Origin: Galeruca laticollis
Lineage: Eukaryota; Arthropoda; Insecta; Coleoptera; Chrysomelidae
DNA length: 64,000 nt
Reading direction: 5' to 3'
Assembly (NCBI GenBank): GCA_963921935.1
Contig: OY998180.1
Span: 101,567,610 to 101,631,609 of the forward strand
Below, piece after piece: positions 19,470 through 32,495 of the stretch. Every line of letters starts with the position of its first letter. The stretch's first letter is position 1. The translations under genes were made by a program, and so were the position numbers. A model generated the notes under the pieces. That model was not told where the DNA came from. It was given only the letters and a program-made list of their open reading frames with translations, and made no database searches.

Positions 19470-20430
19470 GGTGAGATGCCCTGAATATTATATCATAAAA
19501 TTGTCACTTGTATACACTTCGGGGGATGTATCGTATTAACAAACCGAAATTTCTCCAAAAGTAACCAAAAATGCAGTATATCTGGATTTATAGGACCCGC
19601 TGTACTCGCTATAATCAGCTGAAAATCAATAGGGTACATATCTGTGAGACACCTTGAATGAGACACCTCGAAAAATATCCAAATATAAAATTGGCCACTT
19701 GTATACACTCCGGAGGCTGTATCGTACTAAACCCGAAATTTCTCCAAAAAGGACAAAAATGTGGCACTTCAGGTACCATAGCACCCTTTGTACTAGCTCT
19801 GGTGAGCTAAAAATCAATAAGGTTCATCTATAAGACGCCCTGAACAATATTCAATCATAAAATGGGTCACTTGTATACACGCTGGAGGCTGTATCGTGCT
19901 AACAAACTGAACATTCTCCAAAAATTACAAGAATTTGGTACCTTAAGTACCATAGCACTCGTTGTACTGGCCTTCGTGAGCTGAATCTCAATATGGTTCA
20001 TCTTTGAGACGCCCTGAATAATATCCAATCATAAAATTGTTCACTTGTATATACTCCGGAGCCTGTATCGTGCTAACAAACTGAAATTTCTCCAAAAATG
20101 ACAAAAATGTACTTAAAGTACTATATCACATGTTGTACCGGCTGTGGTGAGCTGAAAATCAATAGGGTTCATCTGTGAGATGTTCTGAATAATATTCAAT
20201 CATAAAATTGGTGACTTTCTGCACTACGGAGGCTGTATTGTGTTAACAAACTGAAATTTCTCAAAAAATGACAAAAATGCCGTACTTCAAGTACCATAGC
20301 ATCCGTTTTACTGGCTACTGTGAGCTGAAAATCAATAGGGTTCATCTGTGAGATGTCCTGAATAATATTCAATCATAAAATTGGTGATTTGTTGTATTCC
20401 GGAGGCTGTATCGTGCTAACAAGACATGTA
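19470..20430 (+). repeat. tandem satellite, period about 172 bp
   Basis: The block CACTTGTATACACTCCGGAG, GCTGTATCGTGCTAACAAA, CTGAAATTTCTCCAAAAATG and GCTGAAAATCAATAGGGTTC recurs. The TGTATCG anchor lies at about 19527, 19719, 19890, 20065, 20234 (as TGTATTG) and 20407, giving spacings of 192, 171, 175, 169 and 173 bp. That is just over five units with substantial divergence. The first unit has about 20 extra bases. Confidence 0.9.
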
Positions 20431-21290
20431 ACGAAAAGTGGCCGACGACGTACACACAGGATTTTTTTTTAAAAAACCATTTTTTCGTGTTGTTCTTGAT
20501 GAAAAACGTAAAAATAACTCAAAAACATTTTTTTCAAAATTTCAACTTTTTTGTGGGTAAACCAATACTTTTCTCGCATATTAGATAGGTTGGACGGAAA
20601 AGTAAAAATTGGAAAATCCGAAAAAGAGAGCAACTTGCAACATAGACGACATTTCAAAAGCTATTCTTATCCACTCAGCTGGTGCACGAGCATACCTTCT
20701 TCTAAAAAAGGCCTGCTATATCTACACTAAGATCTTTGTGTAAAAAAATAAAATTAGAACCAGGAATTTTAAAACAGGTTTGACATATTTTGTAAATTAT
20801 CCTTATTTGTAACTTGTTGACATGTGAGTAATTGTTTCTGTAATAGATATATTCCCCACGGAAATGTCAATAAAAATTTTTTCTGACAATCTAACATCTT
20901 TATAGTGAATTTCGTTGACAGATACTAATATTTCTGTTAATTAAAACTTATTATCAAAAAAAGATTCACCAGACATAACAATTCGAAATTGTTTAAATTT
21001 CACTATTAACTATACCTACGTTTAACTGATTTCTCATTTTTTAAGTTATTTCTGTCAAAGTTTAAATAAAATACATATATAAGTTACTTTTTCTTTCATT
21101 AACAAACGTGGTCGTAGACAAAATATTGTGTAACACTCGTACGTAAATAGCTTTTCCCGTTTCGCTTCTGCGATCGTGGAAAAAGTAAACGATATATAAG
21201 TTAATATGCTGCAGCGCCACCTGGTGTGAAGTTACAGCAAAAAGGATAGCAAATACAAATTCTGCATAGAAAATACATATGCATGTTACC
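20431..21290. other. no supported gene
   Basis: AT-rich sequence with no recognisable coding block; short ORFs have no motifs. Confidence 0.4.
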
Positions 21291-21292
21291 TG

Positions 21293-21356
<64 letters not shown>
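21293..21356. repeat. (TA)n microsatellite
   Basis: About 32 uninterrupted TA units. Probably length-variable between individuals. Confidence 0.95.
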
Positions 21357-21359
<3 letters not shown>

Positions 21360-21899
21360 AATTTTGGTGATGATCAGTTGAACGGCGTTGGATTGAAGAG
21401 AGAACATATATATACAAACATTAATTTTTATATTATACAGGGTCGTCCTTAAGTAATTGTACATAGAAGTATGGTAGATTCCTGACTTAAATATTTAAAC
21501 CAACTTGCTTTAATAAAATGTTGCTAATAAGGAATATACAGGATGTTAAAGGTTAAATTTTAAAATTTCTTTTTTGCTATAACGTTTTTGGATATGTATA
21601 CATAAAAATTTGGAAATAGAGGTTTTTGTGCACGAAAAATCATAATATGGTACCTACTTCGATGTAATTTGTAGAGGGCGCTACATAGGCCACATTTCTG
21701 GCATCAATGTGCCCTAAATTTTTTTGCTGTTTAAGTTAGCGGTATTTTTGTAAAAGAATATTAAAGCCACGTTATTTTAATAGAAAAAAAGTATACTTGT
21801 TATTAACCTTAAAACTTAACGGTTTACGATATAATCGCATTTTAGGGATCAGCTGCATGATTATTATTGAAAACATTTAGAAAACAAATTTAAAAAAAC

Positions 21900-22075
21900 T
21901 AAGCTAAATAACATTATAACTTCAATTGTGTCACATTAAATGTTCGATATGTCCTCCATTCTCGTCGATGCATTTATCTACACGTTCCATAAAAGATCGT
22001 CTCATATTAAACAACATCATTGGATCAAAAAAACCCGCTGCTTTATTTATTTCTTCCCAAAGTAATAATTATTCA
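21900..22075 (-). pseudogene. IS630/mariner-like transposase C-terminal scrap
   Basis: The minus strand reads LWEEINKAAGFFDPMMLFN, then MRRSFMERVDKCIDENGGHI and EHLM. This matches the C-terminal end (R.sf..R...Ci...GgHfEhLl) of a common insect IS630/mariner-like transposase. No catalytic core is present. Confidence 0.65.
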
Positions 22076-22209
22076 TTTCGGAAACTATTAACGTAGTAGG
22101 CTGACGTCATGAATGATTTTGACAGCAAAGCATTCGATTTGTTTCAATATTATGTCAGTCTTGTAATATTTAGTTTGAATTTTATTGGCTAATTTAAAAA
22201 AAGCGGAAA

Positions 22210-22330
22210 ATGCCGAGGCATAATAATTATTCTAATACAGATATGAGAGATATGATTGCTATTTACCGTCAACAAAATTTTAATGGGCGTGCTGCGAAAT
22301 GAATATTTAAAATTATCAGTTTGGGGAATT
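22210..22330 (+). pseudogene. HTH N-terminus of the same transposase type
   Basis: The ATG at 22210 gives MPRHNNYSNTDMRDMIAIYR and then QQNFNGRAAK before a stop. This is the DUF4817-like helix-turn-helix start found on insect IS630-like transposases. It lies on the opposite strand to the C-terminal scrap 150 bp to the left, so the two are not one reading unit. Confidence 0.6.
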
Positions 22331-25320
22331 TTCTGGCTGTGTACCCTCTAGCATAACACAGTACCTAGCTGGTATCAACCAATTCACCAATTGCTTTATT
22401 TTCATTTACAGCAATTGCCTGAATCATATTCGAAAAGGCATATACGGATGCTTATATCCAAAGTTCAAAACATACCAGAAGTATTTACAAGTTGCCGGGC
22501 GGAATGGACCGGAGTTCGTAAGAAGGGGTTTGCCTGCAGTTTTTCACAATAAATTGGCAATACATTGCTCCTGGAGAGGCCAAAAAAATAATTTTAAAAT
22601 AAGAGACTCCAAGTTCATCCAGGTTTTAAGAGGTTTTAAACTCTACAATTAACATTTAATATTTCTCTAATTATCTATATTCATCCCTAGATGCAGTACA
22701 ATAGTGCCACACAGTAACTTATAGAGAATTTAAGATCATAACCAAGGATTGGTTCCGGCACGCCAACCAATGCATCAAGCGGCAGAGCAGAAGAATTGGA
22801 AAATATTAATATTGCACATGTATATATTTCTTTAAAAAATCTATTTTGAAAGAGAAAAGCTTCAGACTGGTCAAGAAATGGTTATTTGTTTCACTAGGTA
22901 CGAAAGTTGTACATTGACTGTTCAGACTAACAGTTCGTAGCCCAAATTAATTAGGCTCGAAATTCGGCTGAGGCATTCAATCTACTTTACTGCTGGTGAA
23001 ATATATAATTTTTTCACCAGTTATGTAGATTTTTACCTTAGGCAAGGAAAGAGCGAGGACAACGCATGTCAATATTATACGCTTTTGTCAAATGAAACAA
23101 TTTTTGATCAATTTGGTGGCAGGTTTTCCTAAAAACTAATAAAATGGGCTGGTGTGCCGTAGTCGTTACTTTTTGGTACACCAAATTTAAAAATACATAC
23201 CTACAAAATACTTTGTAAATGATTTAAAAAAAATGTTTATCATAAAATTAGAGAGATAGAAAATTGTAATGTCTCTTTATTTGAAAAAGTGAACTTCCAT
23301 TATAGTAGTCAGCCGCTCAAATTTATTCGACTCCGATATAACGTTAAGTAAAGGTATTCGTTTTTTAACAAACTAGCGACGATTATTGGTAATTAACGTT
23401 TAGTTAATAGTTAAAAATGCGGATAGTGGCCAACACCAGCAGTCACCCGCTATCAACCTACCTATTTAAAAAATCAAAGCACTATATACGAAAAAATATA
23501 TAATTGGAATAAGCATATAATGCTAATCTATAATCACTGATGTAATAATGTTACAGTTTTTGTCAAGTGCTGTATTATTCTATTTTCAATTTCATTTTTT
23601 GTTCAATTAATGTGGTGTAACCGGATATTAAAATAATTTTCTCAAATTAATCTTATTAATTGCATAATACGGTCATGCACGTGATCCTGGTCTTTGGCGT
23701 GTTCTGCAAGTGATAAAAAGATATCGGAAATATTTATTTTTCGAATAGTGAAGAATATCAGTTTTATCATTATATTAGGTACTGTTAAATTGCTTTCAGT
23801 TTTAATTGTACCTACTGTCTGCCATTGTACAAATTTTAACTACATCCCTTGAAGGCTTACAAAGACCACCTTGATTTTTTTATTAAGAGGTAAAATAGGG
23901 AAAGTGATTTGTTAGATGGGAATGCATTTGCACAAATATTACAATGTATTGTGCTAATGAGTTTTCTGCTGATAAAACCTGATATATTCTATAACATCAC
24001 ATTAATACATTTTCTTCTTAATGTACAATTTATTGCACAACAGGACTCAACCATTTTGTGTTTGGTCAACCAATATACACTTAAGTTTTTCTTAATAATC
24101 CTGATCATCAAATACTTTTTAAACTATTAAAAGCAACACAAAAACTAACAAAACGCCGGCTTATACACACAAAAAATACAACTTTCTTTTTTCTCTATCC
24201 ATCTCTCCCGCACGGCGTCTACACACAGCAGAGACTCTTACTTGGCGGGAACAGAATGCGCAGCTATTCGCGCATACACGCCCTTCGGTGTAAAACGTCT
24301 CAGATCAGTGACGAGAATGCAGAAGGAGCTGGTCATAACCATTGTCGTACGTAGTTGGGAGTCTTTTAATCGGTAGTTATAAAATTCGCTCCGTTATAAA
24401 CGAATCGAACTACCTACTTCCCAACGCGGTGATATAGCTAAATAGTAAATATCAATATTTCACGTCACTAGAACAGCTTACCTATATTTTATTTTAAAAT
24501 TATCTATGTAAATTTAAATAAACATAATACTCTCATGTTTACTTTACATTTCTAAGGACGGCCCTGGCAGCGGTACCAAAATAAAGATACAGCCAACTCT
24601 GACATTTACACCCAAATGGCGTCTTCGAGGTCACAGATTTTCAATAAATAATATCAAAGTGCCGGCGTTAAGAGTCTGGGCTGTGTGCTCATTAAGCTGT
24701 GGTCTACATCTATAAATATTCAGCATAACCGGTCCATTTCTGTCATTAAGTCAATGCTATTTTGTATGTGATAGGTAATCCCATGAAAACATTATGCTGA
24801 GAGTATGCAACCAATTATACGCTCGTGTATTTATTTTGCTCACTTGTAGTGAAAGTTATTATTCATAGAGGCGGATGAATTTTAAAAATAGGCTGCCGAA
24901 CCCCCATTTCACTTCCTAGTATTCTAAACCAAATTAATGCAAAAGCAATTAAAATAATTATGGAATTTATTAATATTTTTCAAATTAAATTTTGGTTAAA
25001 AAAATATGTTAAAATCTGATAAACTGTATCTGTTAACTTTGGGTTCGTATCCTAAATCCGAGGCAACACTTCGTGGTTGTGTAATGCTCAGCAGTTGCCC
25101 CTGAGCGGGAAAAGTCTTTACCTGTGTTGTGTTGTCTAGCCATAAACAGAATAATGTATGGTTAATGGAAACAGAGGAATTGATTTATCAAAGGGAAGAT
25201 TGAGAGTTCGACATTCCGTAAGGAATATTCCCGAAATTTAAACTAAATAACCTGCTATGGCTAAATACCTAATGGATGGAGGCCATTAAACTGAAATAAG
25301 AAGAAAATAAGAGGTGATTT
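22331..25320. other. long unassigned stretch
   Basis: No gene could be supported. The short open frame at 23909-24130 has no motif. Sequence between 24150 and 24600 is less AT-rich and free of coding signals. 25020-25320 looks like repeat-derived untranslated sequence, but I cannot name a family. Confidence 0.35.
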
Positions 25321-25323
25321 AAT

Positions 25324-25928
25324 GGGCGCATTCAGCAGAGACAGCAGTTGTCGCTACCGTTAGGGAGCGGTAGCGAAAATCTGCTGGACACACTGCTACA
25401 TGATTTGACATTTGACAGTAAAGTGACACTTGTCAATTTGAGAGATTTGTTATTTGTTGGGTTAATTATTTCGAAAACAGTAAAATATGGATAATTTGTA
25501 TGCATTTTTAGTTTTTGTTGTTAGAAATAATTTTAAATACCGTAACAAGTAGGTTGTTGTTTATTAGTAACTAAAAAAATAGAACTGTAAATTTAAAAAA
25601 AATTTATGTCATGTAATGTTAGCTACTAATTTTTCTTAAAATAAATTGCATATTTCAACCGGGATAATCACTTTAAAAACTGAAAACCTAACATTTGTTC
25701 CATCTATATTATAATATTGGTTATTAAATTCATAAGATCTGTTCTCTCCATATTTGATACAAATAAATGACAAATGACGCGCCGTTCACAACACGTTGTA
25801 AATAGTGAGCGTAGTGTTTTTCCGCTACCAAAAATGGCGACCGCTCCGCAACATGTTGGGAGGGAGCGCTTGCGCCAGCAGAAAAATCATAAACAGTTGT
25901 ACAACTGTTGTCTCTGCTGAATGCACCC
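25324..25928. mobile_element. MITE, Harbinger-like, 605 bp
   Basis: Ends are inverted: GGGCGCATTCAGCAGAGACA against the complement of TGTCTCTGCTGAATGCACCC, one mismatch over 20, extending to about 27 bp. The flank is duplicated as AAT on both sides (25321-25323 and 25929-25931). GGG-starting termini with a 3-bp duplication fit PIF/Harbinger. An inner inverted pair (GGTAGCGAAAA near 25370 and TTTTCCGCTACC near 25820) adds secondary structure. No transposase. Confidence 0.85.
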
Positions 25929-25947
25929 AATGAGAAGCCGCTATCAG

Positions 25948-26525
25948 CATTGAATAAAAAGTAAAGGAAGGAGCAATAAACACAAGTTTGGTTGATCAGG
26001 ATGGTTGTTGCATATGGCGGACGGCAATATCCGTTTTACCATAGGCGCGCTATATATATTAACAAAATTCGTCCACAATTTGCTTTTCTGACAATCTTTA
26101 GGAAAACTAAAAACATATTTTTATGCATCAAACTTTTATAATCAATATTTACTCATTATAAATAAATCCAATTTGAAAAAATGCAAAACAATATTTCTTA
26201 AATGTATAGTGTTACAACAGTTAACTTACTATTTTTATTTTTATGTTACGCCTATGTCTTAACCTTGTCATTCATCAAAATATGAAATGTTTATTTTGCA
26301 TCTTTTATATTATTTAAAATTAATATAAATTAAAGTATAAAAGAAAACAACTTACTTACACTATAAAATTATTATAAAACTTCCAAAAGCAAAAACGTAC
26401 TCTCCAACCAATGCAACAACAAAATAAAATGAGTCATACTTGGTTGTTCAAGACGGCTACTTCCGTCTTGCTTTCTCTCTATGAGTGTAGATAGTAGCTA
26501 TCCTTCCTTTACTTTTTATTCAATG
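25948..26525. mobile_element. MITE with 8-bp target duplication, 578 bp
   Basis: 25-bp perfect inverted ends: CATTGAATAAAAAGTAAAGG (then AAGGA) and its complement at 26501-26525. GCTATCAG is duplicated at 25940-25947 and 26526-26533. The 8-bp duplication suggests hAT (or P) mobilisation; the CATTG terminus is not a typical hAT end. Non-coding. Confidence 0.85.
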
Positions 26526-26662
26526 GCTATCAGGGACCAATTCCGGTGTTGCCAGTTTCTGACTTCTGACGTTTCGCGGTCGTATAACCTTACATTGTTT
26601 GTTTTGACTTGGACACAATTTAAACGTATTTTTATTTTCTACATTATGAAATAAATAAAACA

Positions 26663-29073
26663 ATGCCAGTTTTTTGTTCGATTTGTGAAAAAATCTTTTC
26701 GACTCAGTCAAATTTTAATAGACACACGAGAGAGGTACATAGTGATGTGAAAAAAATGATTTCACAGTAGCCTACTCCCAGGGTAAATATATATTTAAAT
26801 GTTTAGAACGGTGCAAGACATCATTCAGATTTAATAAAGATCTAAGAAAGCAGTTGCAATCCCAGCACATTTTCAAATGTCTTCAGGAACTTTCAATATT
26901 TTAAAGTTTGAAGGTAAGTGCTTAAATATATACCCAGTATTTGACATGCCTGTGTAAATATATTGATATATCTTGGCGTTTTTTGTTCACGTATTTTTCT
27001 TTAGAGAGGAATGGCATTTGAGAAGTAGAATTTTATTTTTATCATAAATTTTATAATTTTATGATTGGCTTCAAAACATTGAACTGGAAAACAGTTCAAA
27101 ATATGCAAAGGAAATGGGTGGTAAAAAGAATTGTGACAACTCGCAATTGTTTTACTTTAATTGTAATAGATCTGGTGATGGATTTTATGTATACTAGAAA
27201 TTTTCATTTTGGTCTGCATAAATAATTTTTTTATATAATAGATCACAATTACAGAAGATTATAAGTAATAATTGTTTGTATCTATAATAAACTTTATTTT
27301 TTACAGGTAAGGCAAGAACAGTACCACTCGAACTTCGAAAGCGTGATGAGAAAGTTCAGGGCACATCAAAATTAAATTTGGGTTGCACAATATTTTAGAA
27401 AACATTACGGGTATGATATTGATTTACACTACATTCCTTTATCCAGGGATTGTAGTGAAAATGTAGCTTCACAACTAATACAAGGAGTTACACCTCAACG
27501 GTTAGTAAAAGGAAAATGTTAAAATGCCTTAAAGAGAAATCAAATCATTTGCTATTTTTTGTAAATAATTGTGGAAATATAATAGACTTCAAATGAATGT
27601 CAAATAATAAAAAATTAATTTGTTAAGGTATATGTAGTGTGATTTTAGTATGTATATATACATTAGAAGAAATATGGCCTCATTTTAAAATTTGAATTTA
27701 CCAGAAGAAGTTTCTTACCCATAGGTTCTTTGAGTATTCCAACTGTATACATGTTGGTGATGATTTTAACTTTAATTTATACGCTTTTATCATATTAAAA
27801 AAATGACCAATAAATGTTTAAACTTTTATTAGTTTTAATTGTTGAGAATTCATTTCTCTTCCTCATACCTGGTTCTAATGAAGGGATGTTGTTTTTTACA
27901 TTAAGTATTTTATCTACAATTAGACAATAAATTGGACACACTTCACTGAGAAGAGATGACCTGTTAACTATAAAAGACATTAGCAACATAAAAACTTCTT
28001 ACAATGTTTCTTTAAAAGATGGGCAAAGGCATACAAATGATTTTACAAGTGTAGAATTGTATGTTAGAGAATGTATTCTATTAGGGGACCATAATCCTGT
28101 ACTTTTTTACAAAAGGCAAGCAGACTGTCTTGACAATTTCGATACAAAAGATATAAAAATGTAAACGTTACAAGAAGAAGATGCGTCAGCAAGGAACTAT
28201 TATAAATATGAAGTAATAATTTAATTCTTGTTCTTATCACTGGACATTTTAGTTGTATCACATAATTTTTATAAAAGTCATTAATAAATCCATTGTGAAA
28301 GTTTTAAGTCTTGTGTAATAAATAAAGTTTATTTTTTAAAAGTAACTTTTTCGAGTGAATAACATTTCTATAATATCTGATTATAATGAACTCTGTACAA
28401 AAAGAATAGTTTAAAAATTTGCAGAGAATATTGAATGTGTAGATGGAACACATGGCTTGAACTCATATGATTTTGAAATTACTACCATCTCAGTAGTAGA
28501 TGAATTCCGAGAGGGGTTCCCAGTGGCCTTTGAATTTTCTAATAGAAAATATCAATTCATTTATGGTTTTTTTAAACACGCGAAAGATGATGTAAACATG
28601 ACAGGTGTAAATATTAACCATGGGTTCAATTTCTCTTCATTTGTTTTGCTCTCCTCATATTGACAGGGCATGGCAACAAAATTTGACAAAGGTAAAAGAT
28701 ATTAATGAAAGAAGTCACGTTTATAAAACTTTGAAGCATTATTAACTGAAGAAGAATTTGAAAAACAGCTTCATTCATTTCTCAATATGTTATCAATAAA
28801 ACATTCTACATGAGAAATGTACAATTATTTAAAAAAATGATTATTATGATAACAGAGAAAAGTGGGCATACTGTTATCGGGGCATAAACACAAATATGTT
28901 TTTGGAGAACATGCACAAGCTAATAAAATATGAATATATGGATGGGAAAAAGGTATAAAGGCTTGATAAAACTTTGCCTGCACTCCAAAAATTTGTTACT
29001 GATAAGACAGTTAGTAGACTAATAAATGTAATAAGGGGTCATACTTCCAAGCATCTTAATGATATTAAAAAGA
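26663..29073 (+). pseudogene. C2H2/MULE-type transposase gene, 5' part
   Basis: Separate coding blocks look like exons. At 26663-26767, MPVFCSICEKIFSTQSNFNR then HTREVH is a C2H2 finger. At 26783-26913, FKCLERCKTSFRFNKDLRKQ is a second finger-like block with a GGTAAGTG donor. At 27059-27200, FYDWLQNIELENSSKYAKEM and LFYFNCNRSGDG. At 27305-27510, YFRKHYGYDIDLHYIPLSRD. At 28424-28760, VDGTHGLNSYDFEITTISVV followed by DEFREGFPVAFEFSNRKY, the MULE catalytic region with its first Asp in VDGTH. At 28865-29073, WAYCYRGINTNMFLENMHKL. Stops occur within blocks. The hAT element interrupts it at 29073/34345. It is either an old MULE transposon gene or a decayed domesticated copy. Confidence 0.75.
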
Positions 29074-29081
29074 GACACAGG

Positions 29082-29355
29082 CAGAGCTGTCAGAAGTACA
29101 CTACGAAAGTACTTGAAGTACAAGTATCAAGTAAACATATTTTATAAATATACTTGAAGTACAAGTACAAGTTTTCCAAATATATACTCCAAGTATCAAG
29201 TAAAATTGAAATTTACTTGATTTTCTTCAAGTATTTCACTTCAAGTAAAAAACAAATACTTCAAGTAAAGAGCTAATACTTTAAGTACACTAGTACTTCA
29301 AATATGTGAAAATATACTGGAAGTAAAATTACTGCAAGTAATATTTAAAGTAATT
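29082..29355. repeat. hAT left subterminal repeat array
   Basis: More than fifteen copies of the words ACTTGAAGTA, AAGTACAAGTA, CAAGTATC or their complements in 270 bp. The array is mirrored at 34135-34336. Arrays of this kind are commonly the binding sites of the hAT BED finger. Confidence 0.8.
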
Positions 29356-30430
29356 TCGATGGTTTAAGTATCTACGTAAAACTCTAACAACTTTTATACC
29401 TCTATAACTTTTATCCTTTTCTTATTTGGTAATAATAATAATAATAATCTACAATCTGTGAGGGCATGGAAGTGATATTTGCAAAAATATCTTTACTGTT
29501 ATAAAACGTCATGTTGTAGTATGAAATCTCAACTCAGAATGTTTTATACCACACTATTTTAACATAAACATGAACCTGAATAGCAATTAGCAAAATAGTT
29601 ATTTATGTAACAAGTGAATAAAGTACATCTTTTTTTCACGCGTAGGAAAGTTTGACCGAACGAGCCGAAGGCGAGTGCGGCATTTCCTACAAGTGAAAAA
29701 AGGTGCTTTATTTACGAGTTCCATACAAAAATTTTTTTACGTCCGCAGATTCAAATAAGTTCGACAAATATATTAATTTTTATTTTGTAATAGTACCCAG
29801 TTGCTGACTCCATAACATCTTCCGGGGTGCAATTGATGCTTTCTCCTTTGTCACTCTCCATGATTAGTAACGACAGTTTGACAATTTATCGAGGAACATT
29901 TTGACATAAGAGCCAAGCGTTCATAGCACACTAATCAGCGAATGTATTCCCGATTTGCGTTAAAAAATGACACGTTACGGCACTTTTTTAACGCAAAAGC
30001 GTGAAAAAATGAACCGCTACGGCACTTTTTTTAACGCTTTTTTATCCACTCAGGAATTACGTAGGTATTTTATAAACAGCTATTAATTATAAAAACTGTT
30101 AGTTTTGTAACGGACGTAGAAAAACATATTTTGAGTGTTTCTTCTACGTTTCCATACAATCTATAATTAAAAAAAAAATCATAGTGATTTTCATAGTATC
30201 ATATTCTATTTATAGGAAAAAAATCACAAAATATTGAGTGCGGTCAACTATAATAAACTTTAACTAACCCAAATTAAAGTATATTTATAAAAAAAAGTAT
30301 TTAACATAAATATAAAACAAAGTATTTAACATAAATATTAAAAAATAAAACATACATATTCATCTTAATAATAGATTGAGTAAAAAAGGCGTGCTAGTTC
30401 ATGTTCCTTATGACAATGAATACCTTTTCG
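29355..30430. other. hAT non-coding part with a palindromic insertion
   Basis: Holds a hairpin (TTTTTTTCACGCGTAGGAAA, 29631-29650, against TTTCCTACAAGTGAAAAAAG near 29682-29701) around a GAACGAGCCGAAGGCGAGTG core. Two GTTACGGCAC/GCTACGGCAC-TTTTTTTAACGC near-repeats follow (29965-30050). No gene. Confidence 0.5.
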
Positions 30431-32495
30431 AGTTTGACTTCAGAATCACAAGGTATTCTAAATTTTTGTCAGATAATGCATGCCTTCAGGGAGCATATAT
30501 TATTTCCGCAAATGAAAAGAGACGCTCCACGGGAGCAGAAGATAGAAGGCATGTATTATACTTTAAAAATAGTTCCTGTATTACAGGATATTTTTTTAGT
30601 GAACTTATATCTGTATCAGAGTCATTTAGATATTGTAAAATATCTAATTCTACTTTTTTATATATGTACTTGACCTAGAACTAGATTCAGTGTTATCGCC
30701 TTCTAGTTAAAAAAACTCATCCTCCGTTTTAGCTTTTTTTACATCTCTATCACATATCTCTGATACTGACACTTTTTCGGAAAAAGTCATTCTTTCTGCA
30801 ACTTCAAGTACTACTTTTGGCACAACTTCGTTCAGCTCTGCCACTGAATAAAACCTGCCAAAATTTTTCACCCACCTTAATTTAAATTTGGTTATACAAA
30901 AAGTTGCCACAATAGCATCTTTTGCTTCGGCACATGAAAAATCAAAAAACTTTGCAAAACGCTTAAGAAGTCCATTTTGGCAAGCCTCTAGTAACGTTTT
31001 CATATGACTGGTGGTAAATTCACTCGAATTTGACTGCTGTCTCTCAAATTTGATTAACAGAGAACCTAAAGTTGGTAACAGATACCCAAAATAAGTCGAT
31101 GTTTCTCCTTGCAACAGATCTAAAGCATTAGCATAGGTTTTAGAATTTTGCAGTAATCGGTGAGGTAGAGAATTTCACTTTCTTTGAGCATTTTATTTTC
31201 TATATTAAGTTATCGGAAAAGGTCGCCAAGTTTATCTTTCTCCCTTAAAATTTGCGAAATAGCGTCATAAAACGAGTTCCACCTAGTAGCACTGGGATAA
31301 CTTAACGTATGTCCTAGTACATTCAGAATAGTCTCGGACGTTTTTGGACGACCTGCCATTTTCCATAGGACATTACACTTAGCTATAACATTTGTGTGTT
31401 TAGTTCTCAAATTAGTATTTTTTTGAATGACATTGGCAACATCACTGGTGGCAATTAGATTAAGTGTGTGACTAGCACATCTTACATGATTTGGTAGCTC
31501 TAAAAAAGAAGAACTTGGTATTTCAATAAATTCCACATCTTGGTTTTCGGCATCGTCTTCTAATTCCCCTTGATCATCGTTTTCATTCAATGGAAGAAAT
31601 GATACGTAGAGGCCAAATTCTTTAAACGCTTTCACAAAGTTCGAACCGTTATCTTTAACGGTGGCAACAAGCTTGCCTGATTTTAGATTAAATTTGGTAT
31701 GTATTTCCTCCAGGATATCAGCGATTTTGTCATACGTATGGTTGCCTTTGAATCTCCTACAGGACAACGCTACAGAACATCTTCCAAAATTTTCATCTAG
31801 CCAGTGACATGTAAGACCAAAGAAACTTCTACGTTTAGTGGACCATATATCGGCAGTCGTGCATACGTAATTAACTTGATCTAATTCGTTTTCAATTTGG
31901 GCCATTACTTCCGTAAACGTTTTTTCAATTTACACCCATGCCTTTAAAAAGATTGACAAAAGATGGGTTATCTATAATAGACACTGGTGACACTGTATTT
32001 TTGGTCGACTTTTACTATCGTGTTTTTTGAGAAACTGTCTGTGATTCTTTTCTGTTTTTTTGGTTGCACTTCTTCTGATGTACCTTACTGGTAGTAGTAG
32101 TGGTCGATCCTGCGACTGCCTCTTGGATACTTTATAGGCCTTGTAGGATGGCATGGCATTAATATTTTCATGTGCATTTTTTAGATGTTTTAAAAAATTT
32201 GTTGATATTCCAAAAGCTCCTTTTACTGTTAATTTGGTAGGAAGGCACATTGACACTCTGCTTGAATCTTATTATCTCTATCGAAACATGTAACTTTGAA
32301 AAATTTACCGTCAAGATAAGGACATTTTTCTGTTTTTAGTTTAATGTCTATGTCAATGTCACTTTGCGCTGCTAGCTGCGATGTGGAAGATTTGCTAACA
32401 CTAGTAGAAGTAGTTGTGGGCGATATGGATAATGTTGATTTACTGGTAGATGGATTTTGAAGTGAAAAAAAATCTCTTATATTTCCTTTTTTCAT
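30430..32495 (-). pseudogene. hAT transposase (BED finger, RNase H-like core, hATC)
   Basis: The ATG at 32495 gives MKKGNIRDFFSLQNPSTSKS. A BED-type region follows (EKCPYLDGKFFKVTC..., then IQAECQCAFLPN, and after a shift FGISTNFLKHLKNAHENI, carrying the C..C...H....H set). The core at 31905-31210 has CTTADIWSTKRRSFFGLTCH (first Asp), KLVATVKDNGSNFVKAFKEF (second Asp), LPNHVRCASHTLNLIA (C..H) and SATRWNSFYDA (the RW block). Next is a C-terminal part at 31114-30707. After another shift the dimerisation domain reads ELDILQYLNDSDTDISSLKK and LLSSAPVERLFSFAEIIYAP (about 30650-30440). Frames break near 31930, 31160, 30710 and within the hATC end, so it is inactive. Confidence 0.9.

Noticed and set aside
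21201..21464. Minus ORF with an Ile-Tyr repeat
   Set aside because: It is the TA microsatellite in translation.
22420..22640. Coding-like stretch RMLISKVQNIPEVFTSC on plus
   Set aside because: Open only in short pieces with no family I can name.
29590..30060. Possible CRISPR-like or regulatory repeats
   Set aside because: A hairpin and two imperfect repeats in an insect transposon; no array of equal repeats and spacers, and CRISPR is not expected in this genome.
30376..30678. 100-codon plus ORF
   Set aside because: Opposite strand of the hATC domain of the hAT transposase.
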